From Streptomyces sp. NRRL S-455 (GTDB lineage Bacteria > Actinomycetota > Actinomycetes > Streptomycetales > Streptomycetaceae): 64,000 bases of DNA. Below the pieces are notes generated by a model that was not told where the DNA came from, did not search any database, and saw only the letters and a program-made list of their open reading frames with translations. Numbering within the stretch: the first letter of the stretch is position 1; each line of letters opens with the position of its first letter. Shown here one piece after another: positions 25,731 through 34,089 of the stretch. The position numbers and the translations under genes are program-made. The DNA is taken from assembly GCF_000717875.1 (NCBI RefSeq), contig NZ_JOCT01000015.1:86526-150525 (forward strand). Reading direction: 5' to 3'.

Positions 25731-27404
25731 GTGGGCAACAGAAGGCGCGTCGCCGAGCGACGGAACACGAAGCCCGTCCTGATCGGCGGGGTGATCGCCG
25801 TGGTCGTCGTCGGCGCCGGCTTCGGCGCCTACGCGCTGACCGGCGGCGGCGCGACGGCCGACGACGGTTCCCGGGCCGCGTCCGCCGACCAGAAGCCCGA
25901 GGTGAAGACCGGGCCGCTGTCGCCGGCCGAGGTCACCACCACCGCGCGCACCTTCCTCACCGCCTGGCAGTCGGGGAAGGTCCCGCAGGCCGCCGCGGCC
26001 ACCGACGACTCGGCCGCGGCGAAGCGGCTGCTCACCGGCTACACCAAGGACGCCCGCATCAAGGACGTCACCCTCACCCCGGGCAAGCCGACGGGTGACA
26101 AGGTGCCGTTCACCGTCAAGGCCACGGTGTCGTACAAGGACACCGAGAAGCCGCTGGCGTACAACAGCGCGCTGACCATCGTCCGCCGCACCAGCGACGG
26201 AAAGCCGCTGGTCGACTGGCACTCCGCCGTCGTCCACCCGGACCTGAAGGACGGCGACACGCTGGTCACCGGCGAGGCGGGCACGCCCCCGGTCAAGGCC
26301 CTCGACCGGGACGGCGGCGAACTGACCAAGCAGAAGTACGCCTCGCTCGGCCCGGTCCTGGACGGGCTGCGCGAGAAGTACGGCAAGGAGGCCGGCGGCA
26401 AGGCCGGCATCGAGCTCCGGGTCGTGCGCGGGAAAGCCGCCAAGGCGAAGGACCTGTCCGACAAGACCCTGCTGGAGCTGAGCGAGGGCACGCCCGGCAC
26501 GGTGAAGACCACCCTCGACCCTGGCCTGCAGGCCGCCGCCGAGCAGCAGGTCGCGAAGAAGGCCCGGTCGTCGGTGGCCGTGGTGCGGGTCTCGACCGGC
26601 GAGATCCTGGCCGCCGCCAACGCCTCGCCCGGCTTCAACACCGCCCTCCAGGGCTCCCTCGCCCCCGGCTCCACGATGAAGGTGATCACGGCGTCGATGC
26701 TGCTCGAGAAGGGCCTGGCGTCGGCGGACAAGAAGCACCCGTGCCCGAAGTACTTCACGTACGGGCACTGGAAGTTCCAGAACCTCGACAAGTTCGAGAT
26801 CAAGGACGGCACCTTCAAGGCGAGCTTCGCCCGCTCCTGCAACACGGCCTTCATCAGCCAGGCGCCGAAACTCAAGGACGACGACCTGACCAAGCATGCC
26901 CAGCAGGTCTACGGCCTCGGCCTGAACAACTGGGCGATCGGGGTGCCGTCGTTCGACGGCGCGGTGCCGGTGCAGTCGGCGGCCCAGATGGGCGCCTCGC
27001 TGATCGGGCAGGGCGGGGTCCGGATGAACCCGCTGAACATGGCGTCGGTGTCGGCGACGGTCAAGTCCGGCACCTTCCACCAGCCGTACCTGGTCTCCCC
27101 GGACGTGGACGGGCGCAAGCTCGCGACGGCCTCGCGCACCATGTCGGCGGGCACCCTGTCCCAGATGCGGGAACTGATGTCGTACACGGCCGCCGCCGGC
27201 ACGGCCGCCGAGGCGATGGCCGGGGTCAGCGGTGACGTCGGCGCGAAGACCGGTTCCGCCGAGGTCGACGGCCAGAAGAAGCCGAACGGCTGGTTCACGG
27301 CCTACCGCGGCGACCTGGCCGCCGCGGGCGTGGTCCAGCAGGGCGGCCACGGCGGCTCGACGGCCGGGCCGATCGTCGCGGCGCTGCTGAAGGCGGGCGG
27401 CTGA
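25731..27404 (+). CDS. Penicillin-binding transpeptidase (class B-like), copy 2
   Basis: 557 residues with the same plan as the preceding gene: anchor (PVLIGGVIAVVVVGAGFGAYAL), MecA-N-like domain, then a transpeptidase domain with S314-T-M-K, S369-C-N and K506-T-G-S. The two align along their full length, so they are tandem duplicates that have diverged. GGAGG lies before the GTG start. The stop is 19 bp from the convergent ssgE-like stop, with a hairpin filling the gap. PBP plus SsgA-like protein fits localised wall synthesis during sporulation. Confidence 0.92.
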   Translation: MGNRRRVAERRNTKPVLIGGVIAVVVVGAGFGAYALTGGGATADDGSRAASADQKPEVKTGPLSPAEVTTTARTFLTAWQSGKVPQAAAATDDSAAAKRLLTGYTKDARIKDVTLTPGKPTGDKVPFTVKATVSYKDTEKPLAYNSALTIVRRTSDGKPLVDWHSAVVHPDLKDGDTLVTGEAGTPPVKALDRDGGELTKQKYASLGPVLDGLREKYGKEAGGKAGIELRVVRGKAAKAKDLSDKTLLELSEGTPGTVKTTLDPGLQAAAEQQVAKKARSSVAVVRVSTGEILAAANASPGFNTALQGSLAPGSTMKVITASMLLEKGLASADKKHPCPKYFTYGHWKFQNLDKFEIKDGTFKASFARSCNTAFISQAPKLKDDDLTKHAQQVYGLGLNNWAIGVPSFDGAVPVQSAAQMGASLIGQGGVRMNPLNMASVSATVKSGTFHQPYLVSPDVDGRKLATASRTMSAGTLSQMRELMSYTAAAGTAAEAMAGVSGDVGAKTGSAEVDGQKKPNGWFTAYRGDLAAAGVVQQGGHGGSTAGPIVAALLKAGG

Positions 27405-27407
27405 CCA

Positions 27408-27423
27408 GGGGGCTCAGGCCCCC
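27408..27423. terminator. Compact bidirectional terminator
   Basis: GGGGGC pairs with GCCCCC across a 4-base TCAG loop. The hairpin fills the 19-bp gap between the convergent stops of the second PBP gene and the ssgE-like gene, so it can serve both. Confidence 0.7.
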
Positions 27424-27789
27424 TCAGTGCGTCACCGGTTCCGCGGCGGCCATGTACGTCCGCCGCAGGAACCGCAGCAGTGCCTGCCGCTCGAACTGCA
27501 CCACCAGCACGCCCTCCGGGGAGTGGAACTCCACGACGGCCTGCACCCGCCCGCAGGGCCACACCCGCACCTCGCCGCTGCCGGTGGGAAATCGCAGCCC
27601 CTCCTCCAGCAGCTCGCGGTCGAAGGTCCACTCGCGCGCCCCGGCCCCGGGCAGACCGATGCGCACCGAGCGGGGATCCCGCTCGGGGTCGTACCGCAGC
27701 GTGACGGGGATCGCCTCCAGCTCGTCGACCAGCGGGACGGCAACGTCCGTGACGACGTGGGCTCGGGCGTACTGCTCGACTACGGACAT
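27424..27789 (-). CDS. ssgE: SsgA-like sporulation/cell-division protein
   Basis: 121 residues, a full-length SsgA-like protein (SALP) found only in morphologically complex actinomycetes. Conserved stretches are VPLVDELEAIPVTLRYDPERDP, WTFDRELLEEGL, GSGEVRVWPC and VVQFERQALLRFLRRT. SALPs steer septum placement and wall remodelling in sporogenic hyphae. The symbol follows context: in S. coelicolor, ssgE lies next to a PBP pair and cbiM-type genes, as here. The symbol is an inference; family membership is certain. AAGGGG lies before the ATG. Confidence 0.9.
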   Translation of the reverse strand: MSVVEQYARAHVVTDVAVPLVDELEAIPVTLRYDPERDPRSVRIGLPGAGAREWTFDRELLEEGLRFPTGSGEVRVWPCGRVQAVVEFHSPEGVLVVQFERQALLRFLRRTYMAAAEPVTH

Positions 27790-27921
27790 CGGACGGCCCC
27801 TTCACCGTGCGCCATCAGCGTGGAAACTGTGCGTCCACGCCCTCTCCAATGTCGCATATTTTCTGGATTGCGGTATTCGGGCCGGACATATCACGGGTGA
27901 GATAAAACGAGCGACCCGCTC

Positions 27922-27938
27922 TTGCATATCGTTCGCAT
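27922..27938. promoter_or_regulatory. Candidate Nur (nickel uptake regulator) operator
   Basis: TTGCAT-ATCGT-TCGCAT closely follows the Nur-box pattern I recall from S. coelicolor (tTGCaa-N5-ttGCAA). It lies 20 bases before the start of the CbiM-type gene, where a repressor would block transcription or initiation. If right, it marks the transporter as a nickel importer. No other strong palindrome lies in this promoter. Confidence 0.5.
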
Positions 27939-27957
27939 CAAGCCACATCATCGAACG

Positions 27958-29070
27958 GTGCATGTACCTGACGGATTCATCAACGCGCCCACCTCCGCCG
28001 CCACCGGCGTGATCGCCGCGGGCGCCGTCGCCGTGAGCCTGCGCGGCGCACGCCGCGAACTCGACGAGCGCACCGCCCCGCTGGCCGGGCTGGTGGCGGC
28101 GTTCATCTTCGCCGTGCAGATGCTGAACTTCCCCGTCGCGGCGGGGACCAGTGGCCACCTGCTCGGCGGCGCGCTCGCCGCGATACTCGTCGGACCCTTC
28201 ACCGGGGTCCTGTGCGTCTCTGTCGTCCTGCTCATGCAGGGAATCCTCTTCGCGGACGGCGGCCTGACCGCGCTCGGCGTGAACATCACCAACATGGCGA
28301 TCGTCACCGTGGTCGTCGCCTACGCCCTCTTCCGCGGTCTGGTGAAGCTGCTGCCGCGCACCCGCCGCTCGGTCACCGCCGCCTCCTTCGCCGCGGCTCT
28401 GATCTCCGTCCCGGCCTCCGCCCTCGCCTTCACCCTGATGTACGCCGTCGGCGGCACCACCGACGTACCGATCGGCAAGGTCGCCACCGCCATGGTCGGC
28501 GTGCATCTACTCATCGGCATCGGCGAGGCCGTGATCACCTCACTGACCGTCGGCGCGGTCATCGCCGTACGCCCGGACCTGGTGTACGGAGCCCGCGGCC
28601 TGACACAGAAGCTCAAGCTGCGGGTGAACGGCGAACTCGTCGACGCGCCCGACGCGGAACCCGAGCCCGCCCCCGTGGCCGCCCGGGCCTCGCACCGCAA
28701 GGTCTGGGCCGCGGGCCTGGTCACCTCCCTCGTCCTGGCCGGTTTCGTCAGCTTCTACGCCTCCGCCGCCCCGGACGGCCTGGAGAAGGTCGCCGGCGAC
28801 CACGGCATCGACAAGAAGGCCGAGGAGCACGCCGTGGCCGGCTCCCCGCTCGCCGACTACGGCGTCAAGGACATCGACGACGCCCGCCTGTCCGGGGGTC
28901 TGGCGGGCGTCATCGGCGTCGGGGTCACGGTCGTCGCGGGCACCGGTGTGTTCTGGGCCGTGCGCCGCCGCCGCTCGGACGACACGTCCCCGTCGGAGAC
29001 GACGAGCACCATAGGGAGCACGTCGGGCACCTCCAGCACGACCGGCACGTCGAGCACCTCGGGCGTCTGA
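27958..29070 (+). CDS. cbiM: ECF transporter substrate-binding protein CbiM/NikM fused to PDGLE (CbiN-like) domain
   Basis: 370 residues. The first 220 form a CbiM/NikM membrane protein with the metal-binding N-terminus MHVPDGF; His2 next to the amino end takes part in metal binding, which decides for the GTG start at 27958. A second conserved His lies in GTSGHLLGG. After an acidic linker comes a PDGLE-domain module with two more helices (VWAAGLVTSLVLAGF and GVIGVGVTVVAGTGV), equivalent to CbiN/NikN. The tail is Ser/Thr/Gly-rich. It begins a cbiM-cbiQ-cbiO operon for Co2+ or Ni2+ uptake; the upstream Nur-like site favours nickel. Confidence 0.9.
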   Translation: MHVPDGFINAPTSAATGVIAAGAVAVSLRGARRELDERTAPLAGLVAAFIFAVQMLNFPVAAGTSGHLLGGALAAILVGPFTGVLCVSVVLLMQGILFADGGLTALGVNITNMAIVTVVVAYALFRGLVKLLPRTRRSVTAASFAAALISVPASALAFTLMYAVGGTTDVPIGKVATAMVGVHLLIGIGEAVITSLTVGAVIAVRPDLVYGARGLTQKLKLRVNGELVDAPDAEPEPAPVAARASHRKVWAAGLVTSLVLAGFVSFYASAAPDGLEKVAGDHGIDKKAEEHAVAGSPLADYGVKDIDDARLSGGLAGVIGVGVTVVAGTGVFWAVRRRRSDDTSPSETTSTIGSTSGTSSTTGTSSTSGV

Positions 29071-29071
29071 C

Positions 29072-29833
29072 ATGGGAGCCGGGCACGCGCACAAGCTCTA
29101 CCGGCACGGGCACTCACCCGTGCACGCCCTGCCGCCGCACACCAAACTCGCCGCCGTGTTCGCCTTCGTGGTGGTCGTGGTGTCGACGCCCCGCGAGGCG
29201 ATGTGGGCGTTCGGGCTGTACGCGGTGCTGCTGGCGGTCGTGGCGTACGTCGCGCGCGTGCCAGCCGGGTTCCTGCTCGGACGGCTGCTGATCGAGGTGC
29301 CGTTCGTCGCGTTCGCGGTGCTGATGCCGTTCGTGGCGGAGGGCGAGCGGGTCGACGTCCTCGGCATGTCCCTGAGCGTGAACGGCCTGTGGGGCGCCTG
29401 GAACGTCCTCGCCAAGGGCACACTGGGCGTCGCGTCCTCCGTCCTGCTGGCCGCCACCACCGAACTCCGTGAGCTGCTGCTCGGCCTCCAGCGCCTGAGG
29501 CTCCCGCCCCTGCTCGTACAGATCGCGTCCTTCATGATCCGCTACGGCGACGTCATCACGGACGAGATGCGGCGCATGCGGATCGCCCGGGAGTCGCGCG
29601 GCTTCGAGGCGAGGGGCGTGAAGCACTGGGGCGTGCTCGCCAAGTCCGCGGGCGCCCTGTTCATCCGCTCCTACGAGCGCGGCGAACGCGTGCACCTGGC
29701 CATGGTCAGCCGCGGGTACGCCGGTTCGATGCCGGTCATCGACGAGGTGACCGCGTCCCGGGCGCAGTGGTCGTACGCCCTCGCACTCCCGGTGTCCGCG
29801 CTCGCCGTGTGTCTGCTGGGATGGACGCTGTGA
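29072..29833 (+). CDS. cbiQ: ECF transporter transmembrane component CbiQ
   Basis: 253 residues with four to five helices and the T-component motifs that contact the ATPase: MRIARESRGFEARG (AxxxRG type 1) and a second EARG/SRGYAG motif (VSRGYAGSMP). It couples CbiM to CbiO. The ATG follows the cbiM stop by a single base; the stop overlaps the start region of cbiO, so the three are co-translated. Confidence 0.93.
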   Translation: MGAGHAHKLYRHGHSPVHALPPHTKLAAVFAFVVVVVSTPREAMWAFGLYAVLLAVVAYVARVPAGFLLGRLLIEVPFVAFAVLMPFVAEGERVDVLGMSLSVNGLWGAWNVLAKGTLGVASSVLLAATTELRELLLGLQRLRLPPLLVQIASFMIRYGDVITDEMRRMRIARESRGFEARGVKHWGVLAKSAGALFIRSYERGERVHLAMVSRGYAGSMPVIDEVTASRAQWSYALALPVSALAVCLLGWTL

Positions 29834-30588
29834 CTGCTTCCCTCGAGGTCTCGGGCCTCGCCTTCGCCTACCCCGACGGGCACCAGGCCCTGTTCGGCGT
29901 CGACTTCTCCATCGCGCGCGGCGAGCGGGTCGCGCTGCTCGGGCCGAACGGCGCCGGGAAGACGACCCTCGTGCTGCACCTCAACGGCATCCTGACCGGC
30001 GGCACCGGCTCGGTGAGGGTGGCCGGGCTGCCCGTCGGAAGGCAGCACATGGCCGAGATCCGGCGCCGGGTCGGCATCGTCTTCCAGGATCCGGACGACC
30101 AGCTCTTCATGCCGACCGTCCGGGAGGACGTGGCGTTCGGGCCGGCGGCGGCCGGACTGAAGGGGCCGGAGCTCGAGGAGCGCGTGGACCGGGCGCTGGA
30201 GCGGGTCGGCATGGCGGAGTTCAAGGACCGCCCGCCGCACCATCTCTCCTTCGGCCAGCGCCGCCGGGTGGCCGTAGCGACCGTCCTGGCGATGGAGCCG
30301 GAGATCCTCGTCCTCGACGAGCCCTCCTCCAACCTGGACCCGGCCTCCCGCCGTGAACTGGCCGACATCCTCCGCTCCCTCGACGTGACCGTGCTGATGG
30401 TCACGCACGACCTGCCCTACGCCCTGGAGCTGTGCCCGCGCTCCCTGGTCCTCAGCGAGGGCGTGATCGCCGCGGACGGCCCGACCGGCGACCTGCTCTC
30501 GGACGAGGAGCTGATGAGCGCCCACCGACTGGAGTTGCCGTTCGGCTTTGATCCGCGTTCCGTGCCGGCCGCTCCGGCCCGTCCGTGA
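29821..30588 (+). CDS. cbiO: ECF transporter ATP-binding protein CbiO
   Basis: 255 residues. Seen are Walker A GPNGAGKTT, Q-loop FQDPDDQLF (typical of metal ECF ATPases), signature LSFGQRRRVAVA, Walker B ILVLDEPSSNLD and switch His in VTHD. Either the ATG used here or a GTG nine bases later (which would give a GTGA overlap with cbiQ) could be the start. It powers cobalt/nickel uptake with CbiM and CbiQ. The signature reads SFGQ instead of SGGQ, a known variant in this family. Confidence 0.92.
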   Translation: MDAVTASLEVSGLAFAYPDGHQALFGVDFSIARGERVALLGPNGAGKTTLVLHLNGILTGGTGSVRVAGLPVGRQHMAEIRRRVGIVFQDPDDQLFMPTVREDVAFGPAAAGLKGPELEERVDRALERVGMAEFKDRPPHHLSFGQRRRVAVATVLAMEPEILVLDEPSSNLDPASRRELADILRSLDVTVLMVTHDLPYALELCPRSLVLSEGVIAADGPTGDLLSDEELMSAHRLELPFGFDPRSVPAAPARP

Positions 30589-30599
30589 ACAATGGGCGC

Positions 30600-31061
30600 G
30601 TGACCGACGAGGAGACTGAGGCCTCAACTCTGCTGGACGAGCAGCTGTGCTTCGCGCTGTACGCCGCCCAGCGCGCGGTGACGTCCGCGTACCGCCCCCT
30701 CCTCGACGAGCTGGGCCTCACCTACCCCCAGTACCTGGTCCTGCTGGTCCTCTGGGAGCGGGGCGAGACCCCGGTCAAGGAGCTGGCGGCCGCGCTGCGG
30801 CTCGACTACGGCACGGTGTCGCCGCTGCTCAAGCGGCTGGAGGCGGCGGGTCTCGTACGGCGCGAGAGGTCAGCGCGGGACGAGCGGTCGGTGCTCGTGG
30901 CGCCGACCGGACGCGGGGAGGAGCTCCGGGAGCGGGCCGGGAGGGTGCCCGGCACGCTGCTCGCGGCGACCGGGCTCGACGGCGGGGAGGCCGCGCGGCT
31001 CCGCGAGGAGCTGTGGCGGCTGGCGGAGCGGGCCGAGTCGGCGGCGGAACGGGCTCGCTGA
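30600..31061 (+). CDS. ohrR: OhrR-type MarR regulator (organic peroxide sensor)
   Basis: 153 residues of MarR winged-helix type. The N-terminal DEQLCFALYAAQRA with Cys17 is the peroxide-sensing segment of OhrR proteins; the DNA-binding part includes LTYPQYLVLLVLWE, LRLDYGTVSPLLKRLEAAGLV and the wing RDERSVLV. No second reactive Cys is present, so it is a one-Cys OhrR. GTG start 11 bases after cbiO; no clear ribosome site, so a leaderless mRNA from a promoter inside cbiO is possible. The target is presumably the ohr gene that follows. Confidence 0.88.
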   Translation: MTDEETEASTLLDEQLCFALYAAQRAVTSAYRPLLDELGLTYPQYLVLLVLWERGETPVKELAAALRLDYGTVSPLLKRLEAAGLVRRERSARDERSVLVAPTGRGEELRERAGRVPGTLLAATGLDGGEAARLREELWRLAERAESAAERAR

Positions 31062-31187
31062 GCAGGCAGGGCTTGGCCGCCCTGGTGTTACCCCCGGTTG
31101 CATCCCCCTGCCTGTGAAAGGTCGGTTACCGGTCAGTACCTTGTGCACGATGTGTTTGTGCGCACTTGTTTCACGGGGGAGGACCGC

Positions 31188-31634
31188 ATGACTGACGGAC
31201 CCGCCGTCGGCACCCGCCCGACGAAGATCATGTACGTCGCCGAGGCCACCGCCCACGGCGGCCGCGAGGGCTATGTCACCAGCCAGGACGGCCAACTCGA
31301 TCTCAAGGTCGCGATGCCCCCGCAGCTGGGCGGCGACGGCAACGGCACCAACCCGGAACAGCTCTTCGCGGCCGGCTACAGCTCCTGCTTCCACAACGCC
31401 CTGATCCTCGTCGGCAACCGAGAGGGGTACGACCTGACCGGCTCCACGGTCTCCGCGAAGGTCGGCATCGGCCCCAACAAGCAGCGCGGCTACGGCCTCG
31501 CGGTCGCCCTGAGCGTCTCCCTCCCGGTCGTCGACCCCGACCTCGCGACCAGGCTGGTGGACGCGGCCCACGAGGTCTGCCCGTACTCCAACGCGACCCG
31601 CGGGAACATCGACGTGACCATCCTGCTTGGGTGA
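31188..31634 (+). CDS. ohr: Organic hydroperoxide resistance protein
   Basis: 148 residues of OsmC/Ohr type. The peroxidatic Cys67 in GYSSCFHNAL and the resolving Cys131 in HEVCPYSNATRGN are in place, as is the YVAEATAHGGREG opening. Ohr reduces fatty-acid and other organic hydroperoxides using lipoyl thiols. GGGGGAGG lies before the ATG; an earlier ATG at 31098 lacks support. The 126-bp gap after ohrR holds GTGCAC and GTGCGCAC palindromes that could be the OhrR operator. Confidence 0.94.
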   Translation: MTDGPAVGTRPTKIMYVAEATAHGGREGYVTSQDGQLDLKVAMPPQLGGDGNGTNPEQLFAAGYSSCFHNALILVGNREGYDLTGSTVSAKVGIGPNKQRGYGLAVALSVSLPVVDPDLATRLVDAAHEVCPYSNATRGNIDVTILLG

Positions 31635-31685
31635 GAGGGAGCACCACGAGCACACGGGCAGCACAGCGAGACGAGGAGTACGGGC

Positions 31686-32849
31686 GTGGACGTGCACGGC
31701 ACAGTGGCCGAGGGCTTCGAGCCGGTCAGGGAAGCGTTCGTCCGGAACTTCGAGTCGCTCGGGGAGCGGGGCGCCGCGGTCGCCGTCTACCGGGACGGGC
31801 AACGGGTCGTCGACCTGTGGGCCGGCACCAGGGACGTCGACGGCACGGCTCCCTGGGAGCGCGGCACCGCCCAGGTCGTGCGCTCGGCCACGAAGGGCGT
31901 CGCCGCCGCCGTCCTCCTGCTGCTGCACCAGCGCGGACTGCTGGACCTGGACGCGCCGGTGAGCCACTACTGGCCCGAGTTCAAGGCGCGGGGCAAGGAG
32001 CGGGTGCTGGTCCGGCACGTCCTGAACCACCGGGCCGGGCTGCCGGTCCTGGACCGTCCCCTCACCCCGCAGGAGGCCCTCGACCCGCTACGGGGACCCG
32101 AGGCCGTCGCCGCGCAGGCCCCCGTCTGGGAGCCCGGCACCGACCACGGCTACCACGCGCTGACCTACGGCTGGCTGGTGGACGAACTGGTGCGGCGCGT
32201 GACCGGGCAGGGCACCGGCGAGTGGCTCGCGTCGCAGCTCACCGGCCCGCTGGGCCTGGACCTCTGGCTCGGACTGCCGGACGCCGAGGCCGGCCGGGTC
32301 GGACGCGCGGGCCGCGTCGAGACTCCCGAGCCGACCGGAGGACTGCGCGCCCGCCCGAAGCGCTCGGTCACCGAGGCCTACCAGGACCCCGCGTCCCTGA
32401 CCCGCCGGGCCTTCGCGGCGATCACGCCCTTCCCGGAGCAGAACGACCCGGCGTACCGCGCGGCAGCCCTCCCCGCGACCAACGCCATAGCGACGGCGGA
32501 CGGACTGGCCCGCTTCTACGCGACACTGATCGGCGACACGGCCGGCGCCGCACGCCTCTTCACACCGGAGACCGTCGAAATGGCCCGGTCCGAGGAGTCG
32601 GCGGGCCCCGACCGGGTCCTGGTGGTCGGCACCCGCTTCGGCCTCGGCTACATGCTGCACGGCAGCGCCTCCCCCTTCCTCACCCCGGGCTCCTTCGGCC
32701 ACCCGGGCCGGGGCGGCGCCCTCGGCTTCGCCGACCCGGACACCGGGATCGCGTTCGGCTATGTCACCAACGGCTTCCGCAAGACGGTGACGGCTGATCC
32801 GCGGGCGCAGGGGCTGGTACGGGCGGTAGGGCGGGCCATCGGTCTCTGA
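31686..32849 (+). CDS. Serine hydrolase / beta-lactamase-fold esterase (class C-like)
   Basis: 387 residues, no signal peptide. The active-site SxxK is S67-A-T-K, followed by HVLNHRAGLPVLD and a Tyr motif in DHGYHALTYGW (near 156), as in EstB-type esterases and family S12 proteins. The late GLGYMLHG and FGHPGRGG segments also fit. It probably hydrolyses esters in the cytoplasm. GAGGAG precedes the GTG start. It ends in a hairpin shared with the convergent DUF1876 gene. Confidence 0.87.
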   Translation: MDVHGTVAEGFEPVREAFVRNFESLGERGAAVAVYRDGQRVVDLWAGTRDVDGTAPWERGTAQVVRSATKGVAAAVLLLLHQRGLLDLDAPVSHYWPEFKARGKERVLVRHVLNHRAGLPVLDRPLTPQEALDPLRGPEAVAAQAPVWEPGTDHGYHALTYGWLVDELVRRVTGQGTGEWLASQLTGPLGLDLWLGLPDAEAGRVGRAGRVETPEPTGGLRARPKRSVTEAYQDPASLTRRAFAAITPFPEQNDPAYRAAALPATNAIATADGLARFYATLIGDTAGAARLFTPETVEMARSEESAGPDRVLVVGTRFGLGYMLHGSASPFLTPGSFGHPGRGGALGFADPDTGIAFGYVTNGFRKTVTADPRAQGLVRAVGRAIGL

Positions 32850-32871
32850 GGCGGCTCCAGAGGGTGCCTCC

Positions 32872-32898
32872 CCTGGGAAAGGAGGTGCCTCTCCCAGG
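32872..32898. terminator. Hairpin between convergent genes
   Basis: CCTGGGA pairs with TCCCAGG around a 13-base loop, flanked by direct GGTGCCTC repeats. It lies between the serine hydrolase and DUF1876 stops, so it is a plausible two-way terminator. Confidence 0.55.
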
Positions 32899-32901
32899 AA
32901 G

Positions 32902-33177
32902 CTAGACGTGGATCGGATGGGACGTCCGTCCGGACGCCTGGTCGATCTCCTCGTGGGCCTTGGTCAGCAACTGCATGGCGAGCTCGTTGAGCGCCCGGGC
33001 CCCGGCGATCTCCTCCCCCACTCTGGGCTGATTGACGTCGGTCCGATGCCGGCTCGCGTGCCCGTGCGCCCGTACCTCGGTGCCGTCGGGCAGCCGGACC
33101 ATCGCGACCGCCCGGGTGTGCTGGTCGTCCTCCCTGAACTCCATCTCGACGTGCCATCCCACTGCGCTGTGCATCAT
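32902..33177 (-). CDS. DUF1876 (dsRBD-like) domain protein
   Basis: 91 residues, the full DUF1876 family length. It has WHVEMEFREDDQHTRAVAMVRLPDG, GHGHASRHRTD-type basic strand and a helical end ALNELAMQLL. The fold is reported to resemble a double-stranded RNA-binding domain; the cellular role is unclear. The start is set by GGAGGTGATCC, an extended match to the 16S anti-Shine-Dalgarno, 8 bases before ATGATG. This predicts strong translation. Confidence 0.85.
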   Translation of the reverse strand: MMHSAVGWHVEMEFREDDQHTRAVAMVRLPDGTEVRAHGHASRHRTDVNQPRVGEEIAGARALNELAMQLLTKAHEEIDQASGRTSHPIHV

Positions 33178-33243
33178 GAGGATCACCTCCGGAAGACCTA
33201 GTTCCAGGGTGCTCCTCGGGAGGGGCGAGCGCACCCGCCCTGC

Positions 33244-34089
33244 CTACTTCGCGTGCAGCATCAGCCCGATTCCGACGGCGAGCAGTCCGGCCGCGGCGAT
33301 CCTCGGCGCCCCGAACGGCTCCTTGAAGAAGACGGCCCCGATGGCGGCGCCGACGATGACGGACGACTCGCGCAGGGCGGCGATGGGCGCGAGTTCGGCC
33401 TTGGTCTGGGCCCACAGCACGAGGGCGTAGGCGGCGACGCAGAGAGCGGCCCCGGCCAGCCCGATCCCCGCGAACGGCCGGAGGACAGCCAGGGTCTCCC
33501 CCTTCCAGCGGCTCACCGCGTAGGCGGGGATCACGCACCCCTGGACCGCCATCAGCCAGGCGCTGTACCCGAGGGAGGACCCGGAGGCGCGCACGCCGAG
33601 TCCGTCGACGACCGTGTACGCCGCTATCGTCAGCCCGGTCGCCAGGGCCGCACCGATCGCCGCCCAGTCGGGCCGGTGCCCGCGCAGCCCCCACAGGGCG
33701 ACGCCGGTCAGCCCCGCGCAGGACAGGGCGACACCGGCGGCGGCCCACCCGTCGGGCACCTCGTGCGCGAAGACCGCGGCCAGCACGGTCACGACCAGCG
33801 GTGCGGCGCCGCGCGCGATGGGATAGGCCTGCCCGAAGTCCCCCAGCCGGAAGGACTTCATCAGCAGCGCGAAGTAGGCGATGTGGATGACGGCGGAGGC
33901 GAGCAGATAGGGCCACGCCCGGGCCTCGGGAAACCCCGCGAAGGGCGCCATGGCCAGCCCGATGACCAGCCCACCGCCCGAGATGAGCGCGAATCCGGCC
34001 AGCTTGTCGGTGATCTTGTGGGCGATGGCGTTCCAGCTGGCGTGCGTGACAGCGGCGAGCAGGACGGCGGCAGTGACCAGCGGCGTCAC
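33244..34089 (-). CDS. EamA/DMT-superfamily exporter
   Basis: 281 residues with ten hydrophobic helices in two repeats of five, as in drug/metabolite transporters. Conserved points are the N-terminal HASWNAIAHK, YPIARGAAPL in the first repeat and LRESSVIVGAAIGAVFFKE in the second. The substrate is unknown. Its GTG start overlaps the stop of the YbaK gene (GTGA), making a two-gene operon. Confidence 0.87.
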   Translation of the reverse strand: MTPLVTAAVLLAAVTHASWNAIAHKITDKLAGFALISGGGLVIGLAMAPFAGFPEARAWPYLLASAVIHIAYFALLMKSFRLGDFGQAYPIARGAAPLVVTVLAAVFAHEVPDGWAAAGVALSCAGLTGVALWGLRGHRPDWAAIGAALATGLTIAAYTVVDGLGVRASGSSLGYSAWLMAVQGCVIPAYAVSRWKGETLAVLRPFAGIGLAGAALCVAAYALVLWAQTKAELAPIAALRESSVIVGAAIGAVFFKEPFGAPRIAAAGLLAVGIGLMLHAK

